Assembly: GCF_001715295.1 (NCBI RefSeq)
Contig: NZ_MDKB01000003.1
Span: 699,954 to 763,953, forward strand
Direction: 5' to 3'
Origin: Streptomyces griseus
GTDB taxonomy: Bacteria; Actinomycetota; Actinomycetes; Streptomycetales; Streptomycetaceae
Length of the DNA stretch: 64,000 nucleotides
How positions within the stretch are numbered: position 1 is the stretch's first letter; every line of letters starts with the position of its first letter. Position numbers and translations under genes: made by a program. The notes below the pieces were generated by a model that was not told where the DNA came from, did not search any database, and saw only the letters and a program-made list of their open reading frames with translations. Below are positions 53,087 to 63,034 of this stretch, piece by piece.

Positions 53087-53141
53087 CCGTGCCACCGCTC
53101 CGCCCGCCGGTGAGGAACCGGCGGGCGGAGCGGTGGCACGG
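53087..53141 (-). terminator. dnaJ2 terminator, 25-bp perfect stem
   Basis: Arms 53087-53111 and 53117-53141 pair without mismatch around a 5-base loop (GAGGA). It lies 122 bp past the dnaJ2 stop and before the nitronate monooxygenase gene, insulating the two leftward units. Unusually long for a terminator. Confidence 0.85.
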
Positions 53142-53262
53142 TCGGGGCGGGCGTCCGAGCGGCTCCCCGGGGTGGTGCTTCGGCGCCCTCCGGCGTGGTG
53201 CGGCGGTCGTCCCCGTCGCCGCTGCGGGCGCCAGGGCACCGCCGACGGCCCGCCGTCAGGCG

Positions 53263-54402
53263 TCAACGGCCGTTGAAAGCGTCCTTCAGCCGGGAGAAAA
53301 GGCCCTGCTGACCTGGCTGGAACTGGCCGGTGGGCCGCTCCTCGCCACGCAGCTTCGCCAGCTCCCGCAGCAGGCGCTCCTGCTCGGGGTCCATCTTCGT
53401 CGGCGTCATGACCTCGACGTGCACGATCAGGTCGCCGCGTCCGCCGCCCCGCAGGTGCGTGATGCCGCGCCCGTGCAGCGGGACCGACTGGCCGGACTGG
53501 GTGCCCGGCCGGATGTCGATCTCCTCCAGGCCGTCGAGCGTCTCCAGGGGCACCTGGGTGCCCAGCGCGGCGGCCGTCATCGGAATGGTGACCGTGCAGT
53601 GGAGGTCGTCGCCGCGGCGCTGGAACACGGCGTGCGAGACCTCGTGGATCTCGACGTAGAGGTCGCCGGCGGGGCCGCCGCCGGGGCCGACCTCGCCCTC
53701 ACCCGCGAGCTGGATGCGCGTGCCGTTGTCGACACCCGCGGGGATCTTCACGGTCAGGGTGCGCCGCGAGCGGATGCGGCCGTCGCCGGCGCACTCGGGG
53801 CACGGGGTCGGCACGACCGTGCCGAAGCCCTGGCACTGCGGGCAGGGCCGCGAGGTCATGACCTGGCCGAGGAAGGACCGGGTGACCTGGGAGACCTCGC
53901 CGCGGCCGCGGCACATGTCACAGGTCTGAGCGGAGGTGCCGGGAGCGGCGCCCTCGCCGCTGCAGGTCGTACAGACGACGGCCGTGTCGACCTGGATGTC
54001 CTTGGTGGTGCCGAAGGCCGCCTCGTTGAGGTCGATCTCCAGCCGGATCATGGCGTCCTGGCCGCGCCGGGTGCGCGACCGGGGACCGCGCTGCGTGGCG
54101 TTGCCGAAGAACGCGTCCATGATGTCGCTGAAGTTGCCGAAACCCCCGGCGCCGAAGCCGCCGGCCCCACCGCCGCCGCCCGACTGGGAGAGCGGGTCCC
54201 CGCCCAGGTCGTAGACCTGCTTCTTCTGCGGGTCCGACAGCACCTCGTAAGCGGCGTTGATCTCCTTGAACCGCTCCTGGGTCTTCGGATCCGGGTTGAC
54301 ATCCGGGTGCAGCTCGCGGGCGAGTCTGCGGAATGCCTTCTTGATCTCGTCCTGGGAAGCGTCGCGGCGCACGCCGAGTACGGCGTAGTAGTCCGTGGCC
54401 AC
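53263..54402 (-). CDS. dnaJ2: Molecular chaperone DnaJ (second copy, HrcA regulon type)
   Basis: A 379-residue type I J-protein. The J domain has HPD at 32-34. A Gly/Phe-rich linker (about 75-100) leads to a zinc domain with four CxxCxGxG repeats (CTTCSGEGA, CDMCRGRGE, CPQCQGFG, CPECAGDG) and two C-terminal substrate domains. It stimulates Hsp70 (DnaK) and delivers clients. It begins one base after the hrcA stop, as in the hrcA-dnaJ2 operon of Streptomyces; the other dnaJ lies in the dnaK operon elsewhere. The GTG start opens VATDYYAVLGV. Probably heat-inducible through CIRCE. Confidence 0.96.
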   Translation of the reverse strand: MATDYYAVLGVRRDASQDEIKKAFRRLARELHPDVNPDPKTQERFKEINAAYEVLSDPQKKQVYDLGGDPLSQSGGGGGAGGFGAGGFGNFSDIMDAFFGNATQRGPRSRTRRGQDAMIRLEIDLNEAAFGTTKDIQVDTAVVCTTCSGEGAAPGTSAQTCDMCRGRGEVSQVTRSFLGQVMTSRPCPQCQGFGTVVPTPCPECAGDGRIRSRRTLTVKIPAGVDNGTRIQLAGEGEVGPGGGPAGDLYVEIHEVSHAVFQRRGDDLHCTVTIPMTAAALGTQVPLETLDGLEEIDIRPGTQSGQSVPLHGRGITHLRGGGRGDLIVHVEVMTPTKMDPEQERLLRELAKLRGEERPTGQFQPGQQGLFSRLKDAFNGR

Positions 54403-55419
54403 TTACGACTCCGCCAGGATCTGTCCGACGTAACGTGCCACTGCGCGTACCGCTCCCATCGTTCCGGGGTAGTCCATGCGGGTCGGTCCGACCACGCCGA
54501 GTTTGGCGACTGCCTCGTCGCCCGAACCGTAGCCGACCGCGACGACGGACGTGGCGTTGAGGCCCTCGTGGGCGTTCTCGTGCCCGATCCGTACGGTCAT
54601 GCCCGAGTCCGTCGCCTCACCGAGCAGCTTCAGCAGCACGACCTGCTCCTCCAGTGCCTCCAGCACCGGCCGGATCATCACAGGGAAGTCGTGCCCGAAG
54701 CGGGTGAGGTTGGAGGTGCCGCCGATGATGAGCCGCTCCTCCGTCTCTTCGACCAGAGTCTCGAGAAGAACGGAGAGCACCGTGGACACGGTTCCCCGGT
54801 CCTCGCTCTCGAAGGACTCCGGCAGGTCCTGCACCAGATGCGGGACATCCGAGAAACGGCGTCCGACGACCCGGCTGTTGAGCCGGGCCCGCAGATCTGC
54901 CAGGGAGGTGTCCCCGAACGGTGCAGGGCAGTCGATCATACGCTGTTCGACCCGGCCCGTGTCCGTGATCAGTACGAGCATCAGCCGGGCCGGGGCCAGG
55001 GACAGCAGCTCCACATGGCGCACCGTCGAGCGGGTCAGCGAGGGGTACTGCACGACGGCGACCTGCCGGGTCAGCTGCGCGAGCAGCCGCACCGTACGGC
55101 CCACGACGTCGTCGAGGTCGACCGCGCCGTCGAGGAAGTTCTGGATGGCCCGGCGCTCCGGCGACGACAGGGGCTTGACGCCCGCGAGCTTGTCGACGAA
55201 GAGGCGGTAGCCCTTGTCCGTGGGGATGCGCCCCGCACTGGTGTGCGGCTGGGCGATGAAGCCCTCTTCCTCCAGCACCGCCATGTCGTTGCGGACGGTG
55301 GCCGGGGAGACTCCCAGCCTGTGCCGCTCCGTGAGCGCCTTCGAGCCGACGGGCTCCTCGGTGCCGACGTAGTCCTGGACGATGGCGCGCAGCACCTCGA
55401 GTCTGCGTTCACTGAGCAC
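54403..55419 (-). CDS. hrcA: Heat-inducible transcription repressor HrcA
   Basis: A 338-residue repressor of class I heat-shock genes. The N-terminal winged helix is in LSERRLEVLRAIVQDYVGTEEPVGSKALTERHRLGVSPATVRNDMAVLEEEG, and the C-terminal domain dimerises and senses GroEL. GTG 55419 has GGAGGTG 6 bases upstream. A CIRCE operator lies 37 bp upstream, so it represses itself and dnaJ2. Full length. Confidence 0.96.
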   Translation of the reverse strand: MLSERRLEVLRAIVQDYVGTEEPVGSKALTERHRLGVSPATVRNDMAVLEEEGFIAQPHTSAGRIPTDKGYRLFVDKLAGVKPLSSPERRAIQNFLDGAVDLDDVVGRTVRLLAQLTRQVAVVQYPSLTRSTVRHVELLSLAPARLMLVLITDTGRVEQRMIDCPAPFGDTSLADLRARLNSRVVGRRFSDVPHLVQDLPESFESEDRGTVSTVLSVLLETLVEETEERLIIGGTSNLTRFGHDFPVMIRPVLEALEEQVVLLKLLGEATDSGMTVRIGHENAHEGLNATSVVAVGYGSGDEAVAKLGVVGPTRMDYPGTMGAVRAVARYVGQILAES

Positions 55420-55455
55420 GGCGCACACCTCCAGCTGTGGTTCTTCGGCGTCAGC

Positions 55456-55482
55456 CTGGCACTCTGCGCGTTCGAGTGCCAG
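55456..55482. promoter_or_regulatory. CIRCE operator
   Basis: CTGGCACTC-N9-GAGTGCCAG, a perfect 9-bp inverted repeat with the canonical 9-base spacer. The core GCACTC/GAGTGC is invariant in CIRCE elements bound by HrcA. Confidence 0.93.
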
Positions 55483-55584
55483 CAATTCCCCCGGCCAGTG
55501 TACGGGGGCGGGGTGGCCCCGGGGCAAGGGTGACCGGACGGGCCGTCGCGGGACCGCGCGGGCCGTTGCGGATAGCGTCGTCGT

Positions 55585-56307
55585 ATGGACGTCTCTTGGG
55601 AAGAGTTCGGCTGGGAGCGGTTGGGCGACGGTACGGGGCGGCGGCGCCTTCCCGTCTGGGACGCGACGGTCTCCCTGGTGGCGGGAGCGGACGGCGTACT
55701 GCTCCACGACACCGGTGCGACGCTCCGGGAGGGGGTGGAACTGCGGACCCAGGTGCAGGCCATGCTCGGCCGCAGGGTGACGCATATCGCACTCAGCCAC
55801 CCGCACTTCGATCACGTACTGGGCACCGCCGCGTTCGCCGGGGCGGAGGTCTACGGCGCGGTCGGGACGGCCGGCCTGCTGCGGCACGGCGCAGGGGAGC
55901 TGCGCGAGGACGCGCTGCGTCACGGTATGAGCGAGGACGACGCCGTCACGGCGACCGACGCCCTGGTGGTGCCGCACCACCAGGTGAGCGGTGAGCTGAC
56001 GCTCGATCTGGGCGGCGGCCTGCAGGTCCTGCTGGCCAACGTGGGTCCGGGCCACAGCGGCCACGACCTGGCGGTGCTGGTGCCCGGCTCCCCCGTGGTC
56101 GTGCTCTGCGGCGATCTGGTCGAGGAGTCCGGCGAGCCGCAGGCGGGCCCGGACGCCGTCCCCTCCCACTGGCCGGCCGCCCTGGACCGGCTGCTGGAGC
56201 TGGGCGGCGAGGACGCGCTGTACGTGCCGGGGCACGGAGCCGTCGTGGACGCCGCGTTCGTACGGGCGCAGCGCGACGCGCTGGCCCGCCGTTTCGGCAT
56301 GTCGTGA
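55585..56307 (+). CDS. MBL-fold metallohydrolase
   Basis: A 240-residue metallo-beta-lactamase-fold protein. The metal motif is HPHFDH in THIALSHPHFDHVLGTAAF. Further ligands are in GPGHSGHDLAVL, CGDLVEE and YVPGHGAVVD. The fold serves many hydrolases, so the substrate cannot be named. It diverges from hrcA; the CIRCE site lies 103 bp before its ATG, so heat control is possible but not implied. Followed by the DUF3097 gene, 82 bp on. Confidence 0.88.
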   Translation: MDVSWEEFGWERLGDGTGRRRLPVWDATVSLVAGADGVLLHDTGATLREGVELRTQVQAMLGRRVTHIALSHPHFDHVLGTAAFAGAEVYGAVGTAGLLRHGAGELREDALRHGMSEDDAVTATDALVVPHHQVSGELTLDLGGGLQVLLANVGPGHSGHDLAVLVPGSPVVVLCGDLVEESGEPQAGPDAVPSHWPAALDRLLELGGEDALYVPGHGAVVDAAFVRAQRDALARRFGMS

Positions 56308-56389
56308 AGGGTCCGCCTGGTCACCGCCCGGCCCCCCACGGCGTCGCATGACGGGCCCCCCGCGCCGCCCCGCCGTTTATCGTCGTGCC

Positions 56390-57208
56390 ATGCGCAGCTA
56401 CCAGCAGGATCTGACCCCGCCGTGGAAGAGGTCCGCCCCCGTCCCCGAGGTACCCGCCGAGCCCGATCTGGTCGTGGAGGAGGTCGCCACCGGCTTCTGC
56501 GGCGCGGTGATCCGCTGCGAGAAGACGGCCCAGGGGCCGACGGTCACGCTGGAGGACCGGTTCGGCAAGCACCGGGTGTTCCCGATGGAACCGCGCGGCT
56601 TCCTGCTGGAGGGCAGGGTGGTCACCCTCGTACGCCCGTCGGCCGGCGGGCCCGCCCGGCTTGCCCGTACGGCCTCCGGCTCGGTGGCCGTCCCGGGGGC
56701 GCGGGCGCGGGTGGCCCGGGCCGGCCGGATCTATGTGGAGGGCCGCCACGACGCCGAGCTGGTCGAGCGGGTCTGGGGCGACGACCTGCGCGTCGAAGGG
56801 GTCGTCGTGGAGTACCTGGAGGGCATCGACGACCTGCCGGCGATCGTCCGGGAGTTCGGGCCGGGGCCGGACGCCCGGCTCGGGGTGCTGGTCGACCACC
56901 TGGTGCCGGGGTCCAAGGAGTCCCGCATCGCCGCCCAGGTCACGGACGGCGACGTCCTGGTCGTGGGGCACCCGTACATCGACGTCTGGGAGGCCGTGAA
57001 GCCGTCGTCCGTGGGCATCGACGCGTGGCCGGTGGTGCCGCACGGCCAGGACTGGAAGACGGGGGTGTGCCGCGCGCTGGGATGGCCGGAGAACACGGGT
57101 GCCGCGTGGCAGCACATCCTGTCCCGGGTCCGCTCCTACAAGGATCTGGAACCGCAGTTGCTCGGCCGGGTCGAGGAGCTGATCGACTTCGTCACCGTCC
57201 CGGCCTGA
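56390..57208 (+). CDS. DUF3097 family protein
   Basis: A 272-residue protein I recognise as DUF3097, widespread in actinobacteria. It starts MRSYQQDLTPPWKRSAPVPEVPAEPDLVVEEV. A later region (about 115-230) has GRIYVEGRHDAELVERVWGDDLRVEGVVVEYLEGIDDL and LGVLVDHLVPGSKESRI, which resembles a TOPRIM nucleotidyl-transfer fold (E in VEG, D in VDH). That suggests nucleic-acid work but is only an inference. ATG 56390 is the best start. Confidence 0.85.
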   Translation: MRSYQQDLTPPWKRSAPVPEVPAEPDLVVEEVATGFCGAVIRCEKTAQGPTVTLEDRFGKHRVFPMEPRGFLLEGRVVTLVRPSAGGPARLARTASGSVAVPGARARVARAGRIYVEGRHDAELVERVWGDDLRVEGVVVEYLEGIDDLPAIVREFGPGPDARLGVLVDHLVPGSKESRIAAQVTDGDVLVVGHPYIDVWEAVKPSSVGIDAWPVVPHGQDWKTGVCRALGWPENTGAAWQHILSRVRSYKDLEPQLLGRVEELIDFVTVPA

Positions 57209-57256
57209 GCGGGGGGCCGGAGGGGCGGGAGGCCCCCCGGGGAGCCGGAGCCGGCC

Positions 57257-58489
57257 TCAGTCCACCAGGTCCCGCACCACGGCATCGGCCAGCAGCCGCC
57301 CGCGCAGGGTGAGGACCGCGCGCCCCTCCTCGTACGGACCGCTCTCCAGCAGCCCGTCCGTCACGGCCCGGCCGGCCGCCGCGAGACCGGAGGGAGCGAG
57401 CAGGGACAGCGGGCACCCCTCGACGAGGCGCAGCTCCAGCAGGATGCGCTCGACCCGGCGGTCCTCGTCCCCGAGGATCTCCCGCCCGGCTCCGGGCGAA
57501 CGCCCCTCGGCCAGGGCCTGCGCGTACGCTCCGGGGTGCTTCACGTTCCACCAGCGCACGCCGCCGACGTGGCTGTGCGCCCCGGGGCCGGCGCCCCACC
57601 AGTCGGCGCCGCGCCAGTACAGCTCGTTGTGCAGGCAGCGGCCCTCGGGCGTGCGGGACCAGTTCGACACCTCGTACCAGGAGAACCCGGCGGCGGCCAT
57701 CGCCTCGTCGGCGATGAGGTAGCGGTCGGCGTGGACGTCGTCGTCCGTCATCGGGACCTCGCCGCGCCGGATGCGCCGGGCGAGCTGGGTGCCCTCCTCG
57801 ACGATCAGCGCGTACGCCGACACGTGGTCGGGGCCGGCGCCGATCGCCGCGTCCAGCGAGGCCCGCCAGTCGTCGTCGGACTCGCCCGGGGTGCCGTAGA
57901 TCAGGTCGAGGTTGACGTGCTCGAAGCCGGCCGCGCGGGCCTCGGCGACGCAGGCCTCGGGCCTGCCCGGGGTGTGGGTGCGGTCCAGGATCTTCAGGAC
58001 GTGCTGCCGGGCGCTCTGCATGCCGAAGGAGACGCGGTTGAAGCCGCCCTCCCGCAGCACCGACAGATAGGCCGGGTCGACGGACTCCGGATTGGCCTCC
58101 GTGGTGATCTCGGCGTCGTCGGCGAGCCCGAACTCCTCGCGGATCGCGGCGAGCATCCGGACGAGGTCGGCGGCGGGCAGCAGGGTCGGCGTACCGCCGC
58201 CGACGAAGACGGTGCGGACCGGGCGCGGGTCGTCGCCGAGCACCTTGCGGGCCTGGCGGACCTCCTCGGTCAGGTGCGCCGCGTAGTTCGTCCGGGAGGC
58301 CAGTGCCCCGCCGGAACCACGCAGCTCCGTGGCGGTGTAGGTGTTGAAGTCGCAGTAGCCGCAGCGGGTGGCGCAGTACGGCACGTGCAGGTAGAAGCCG
58401 AGCGGACGGCCGGCGGCGCCTTCCAGGGCATGGCGGGGCAGCGCCCCGTCGTCGGGCACGGGCTCACCATCGGGCAGTACGGAAGGCAT
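57257..58489 (-). CDS. hemW: Radical SAM heme chaperone HemW-like protein
   Basis: A 410-residue radical SAM protein of the HemN/HemW family. The 4Fe-4S motif CATRCGYC (CxxxCxxC) is in FYLHVPYCATRCGYCDFNTYT, followed by VFVGGGTPTLLP, EANPESVDPAYL and NRVSFGMQS. The C-terminal HemN domain follows. It is probably HemW, a heme chaperone, rather than true coproporphyrinogen dehydrogenase, because the shorter N-terminus fits HemW. ATG 58489 is chosen; ATG 58498 and GTG 58504 are also in frame. Confidence 0.93.
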   Translation of the reverse strand: MPSVLPDGEPVPDDGALPRHALEGAAGRPLGFYLHVPYCATRCGYCDFNTYTATELRGSGGALASRTNYAAHLTEEVRQARKVLGDDPRPVRTVFVGGGTPTLLPAADLVRMLAAIREEFGLADDAEITTEANPESVDPAYLSVLREGGFNRVSFGMQSARQHVLKILDRTHTPGRPEACVAEARAAGFEHVNLDLIYGTPGESDDDWRASLDAAIGAGPDHVSAYALIVEEGTQLARRIRRGEVPMTDDDVHADRYLIADEAMAAAGFSWYEVSNWSRTPEGRCLHNELYWRGADWWGAGPGAHSHVGGVRWWNVKHPGAYAQALAEGRSPGAGREILGDEDRRVERILLELRLVEGCPLSLLAPSGLAAAGRAVTDGLLESGPYEEGRAVLTLRGRLLADAVVRDLVD

Positions 58490-58553
58490 ACCGTCCATTG
58501 TCACTCGCCCGCGGAGTTCCCCGGTCCAGACCCGGCGACGTTCCCGCCGCCCC

Positions 58554-60485
58554 TCAGCCGACCTGGAGCACGAGCAGGGCCAGGTCGTCGTCGGGCGGGC
58601 GCACGGCGAAGGCGTGGACGGCCCGCTTGATCCGGTCGGCGATCCCGTCGGCGGACAGCCCCGCGCAGCCGGCCAGGGCCCGCGCGAGACCGTCCCCGTC
58701 GTCGAACATCTGCCGTCCCGAGCGCCGCTCGGTCACTCCGTCGGTCACGCAGAGAAGGCTGTCGCCGAGGGCCAGGTCGAAGCTCTGGCTCTCGTACGCG
58801 ACGTCCTCGACGATCCCGAGCAGCACCTGCGGCTCGGCGGCCGTGTGGACGGAGCCGTCCGGGCGCAGCAGCAGCGGGAGCGGGTGGCCGGCGCTCGCCA
58901 CGGTGCAGCGCACCCCGCCGTCCGGGAGCGGGACGAGGTCGCCGTAGAGCAGGGAGAGGAAGCGCGACTGGGAGCCGTCCTGGGCGGGCGGCCCGCTGCG
59001 GCCGCGCAGGCCGTCCTGGATCTGCTGCCCACCCGCCGCCGCGACCATCAGGGCGGCGGCCTCGGCGGCCTCCATCGCGTCGTCCAGCAGGAGCCGGTTG
59101 AGCCGGTCGAGCACCTCGCCGACGCGGAAGCCCTCGCGGGACAGCAGCCGCAGCCACGGGCGGGCGAGGCCGGTCACGACGGCGGCCTCGGGGCCACTGC
59201 CCTGCACGTCGCCGAGGACGAAGCACCAGCGTCCGCCGGGACACGGGAAGAGGTCGTTGAAGTCGCCGCCGACCACCCCGTCGTCGCCGGGTTCGTACAC
59301 CAGCGCGCTGCTGACCCCGGGTATCTCGGCCACCTTGCTGGGCAGCAGCCCGCGCTGCAGGATGCGGCTGATGGTGGCCTGGCGGGTGTACGCGCGTGCG
59401 GCGCCCACGGCGAGGCCGACCCGGCGTACGAAGTCCGCGAGGAGCACGGCCACCTCCTCGGGGAACTGCGCCACGCCCGCGCGGCCCGTCAGGACGACGC
59501 CGAGGGTGCGGCCGCCCGAGGTGATGCGGTGGGCGAGCGCGGCTCCGCCAGCGCGCTCCGGCATGGCCTCACCGGGCCACGGCACGGGTACGGGGGCGGT
59601 GCCGACGCTGCCGGGCAGGCGGAGCGGGTCCTTCTCCAGCGCCGGGCGTAGCAGCTCGCTCCGGGCCTCGTCGCGGTGCCAGACCCCGGCGAGGCGAGGG
59701 GCGGCAGCCGGGCCGGGACCGTCGCTCTCCAGCCAGATCGCGCACCAGTCCGCGAGCCTGGGCACCAGGAGCTGTCCGGCCGTCGACGCCACGAGGTCCT
59801 CGTCGAGCTGGCCCGCGAGCATGTCGGAGGCCTCGGCCAGGAAGGAGAGCGCCCCGCCGCCTGCCCAGCCGGCGTCGTCGTGTTCGGCGTGCCGGGCCGT
59901 GGGGGCGAGGACCCCGGCGGCGCGCAGACCGCGCCGCCGGGCGGCCTCCTCGGCCGGCGACGGCCCGGGCAGGCCCTCCCGGTCGTCGGCCGGGAGGCGT
60001 GCCCAGACGGTCTTGAGGCCGGTGCGGTAGGTGATGCCCCAGGATTCGGCGAGGGTGGCGACGAGCTGGAGGCCCCGGCCGTACTCGGCGGGATCGGGCC
60101 GCTCGGCCCCTCCGTCGCGCACCGAGCGGGCGGGGTGGTGGTCGGTGATCTCCAGCACCAGCGCGGCGGGCTCCTGCCCGGCGGCGTCCTCCAGCCTCAG
60201 GAGCAGCTCGACCGTCGTACCGGCGTGCACGACGGCGTTGGTGACCAGTTCGTTGGCCACGGTCACGGCGTCGTCGGTGAGCCGGTCGCCGAACCCTCCG
60301 GCGGAGGGCAGGCCGAGCGCGGTCCAGTCGGCGAGCGCCGCACGGACGAACCGCCGGCCCGCCGAGGGGGCCTGCGGGATTCCGGGCAGGCTCGTCCGCG
60401 TGACCAGACGCGGGTCGTCGCCCTGACCGGCGACGAGGGATCCGGGACGGTGCGCGATGTCCCGTTGCAAGGGTATGGGCCCCAC
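58554..60485 (-). CDS. SpoIIE-type PP2C phosphatase with anti-sigma-like ATPase and GAF domains
   Basis: A 643-residue signalling protein. The N-terminus (about 35-165) is an RsbW-like HATPase: FVRAALADWTALGL, DAVTVANELVTNAVVHAGTTVELLLRLED and ITDHHPARSV, GRGLQLVATLAESWG. A GAF-like region follows (about 210-370). The C-terminal SpoIIE phosphatase (about 405-640) has VGGDFNDLFP, FVLGDVQGSGPEAA, LLCVTDGVTERR and PPDDDLALLVLQ with the metal Asp residues. Such proteins act in partner-switching control of sigma factors. GTG 60485 has AGGAG 7 bases upstream; the longer open frame above it is not coding-like. No partner anti-sigma antagonist is nearby. Confidence 0.92.
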   Translation of the reverse strand: MGPIPLQRDIAHRPGSLVAGQGDDPRLVTRTSLPGIPQAPSAGRRFVRAALADWTALGLPSAGGFGDRLTDDAVTVANELVTNAVVHAGTTVELLLRLEDAAGQEPAALVLEITDHHPARSVRDGGAERPDPAEYGRGLQLVATLAESWGITYRTGLKTVWARLPADDREGLPGPSPAEEAARRRGLRAAGVLAPTARHAEHDDAGWAGGGALSFLAEASDMLAGQLDEDLVASTAGQLLVPRLADWCAIWLESDGPGPAAAPRLAGVWHRDEARSELLRPALEKDPLRLPGSVGTAPVPVPWPGEAMPERAGGAALAHRITSGGRTLGVVLTGRAGVAQFPEEVAVLLADFVRRVGLAVGAARAYTRQATISRILQRGLLPSKVAEIPGVSSALVYEPGDDGVVGGDFNDLFPCPGGRWCFVLGDVQGSGPEAAVVTGLARPWLRLLSREGFRVGEVLDRLNRLLLDDAMEAAEAAALMVAAAGGQQIQDGLRGRSGPPAQDGSQSRFLSLLYGDLVPLPDGGVRCTVASAGHPLPLLLRPDGSVHTAAEPQVLLGIVEDVAYESQSFDLALGDSLLCVTDGVTERRSGRQMFDDGDGLARALAGCAGLSADGIADRIKRAVHAFAVRPPDDDLALLVLQVG

Positions 60486-60801
60486 GGTGCGGCTCCTGAC
60501 CGTTCTCTCGAAACGCCGCTGGCGTCTACGACAGAGTGACAGACCGGCCGCGCCCGTAAGCACCGAGTGACCGAAGTGGCCGGAGCCAGGACGCGAGGAG
60601 CCGCACGACGGGCGGGGCCGACGGCTGCTCACGCGCCCACCGGCCCCGCCCCTCACCTGCTCTTCTTCCGTTGTCCCCCCGGGTTGCCCCTGCGCTCCCT
60701 CTGTTCTCCCCCTGCGCTTCCGCCACCCGCCCGCGTCGTGCCCCGCTCGGCCGCCCACGTCCCGTTCGGGGCTTTCCGGGCGCTGGGCCGGTTCCGTCGG
60801 C
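60486..60801. other. 316-bp gap between the acyl-CoA ligase and SpoIIE-type genes
   Basis: No gene or strong hairpin is visible. The SpoIIE-type promoter should be within the last 100 bp before 60485. The plus strand is pyrimidine-rich between 60655 and 60740. Confidence 0.5.
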
Positions 60802-62691
<1,890 letters not shown>

Positions 62692-62784
62692 GACGTCCTC
62701 CGGGCCTGCGGCATTGCTACGACCGGCTGCTGGTTGCTGCTGCTTGGGGGGTCCTGGTTCTCGTTCCCGCTCGACCTGCTTGTT

Positions 62785-62798
62785 TAACTGGCGAGTAA
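62785..62798. promoter_or_regulatory. Possible TetR-type operator TAACT-GGCG-AGTAA
   Basis: Arms TAACT and AGTAA match at 4 of 5 pairs around GGCG. It resembles TTACT-N4-AGTAA operators of TetR-family regulators that control fatty-acid genes in actinobacteria. Its place before an acyl-CoA ligase gene fits. Confidence 0.35.
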
Positions 62799-62871
62799 CT
62801 AACGGGTGGTGATCAGAGTAGAGCGCACGGGACCGCGGCGTAAGGGGCAACAGGCCGCCGGTTCATAACGA

Positions 62872-62912
62872 ACGGGCCCCCGCGCCGCCGAGTCTGCGGC
62901 GCGGGGGCCCGT
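62872..62912 (-). terminator. lepA terminator
   Basis: A perfect 17-bp stem (62872-62888 with 62896-62912) and a 7-base loop (CGAGTCT), 122 bp past the lepA stop on the minus strand. Confidence 0.85.
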
Positions 62913-63034
62913 GCTGCTACCCGGGCGTGGCGGGTGACGCGAGATACGGCTCCCTGTGCGGCATTTCCCCGCCCAGGGAGGCGGGGCCGGCCCCGTACGC
63001 CCCGTGGGAGGTCATCCCGGACACCCGCGCGGTC

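Larger units (their letters stand above)
62692..63034. other. 343-bp gap between lepA and the acyl-CoA ligase
   Basis: No gene is supported. It contains a TetR-operator-like site (62785-62798) in an AT-richer patch that probably holds the ligase promoter, and the lepA terminator (62872-62912). Confidence 0.6.

Noticed and set aside
54403..56349. A longer HrcA starting upstream of 55419
   Set aside because: The extension would run through the CIRCE operator and the antisense of the MBL gene; GTG 55419 has a good ribosome site and standard length.
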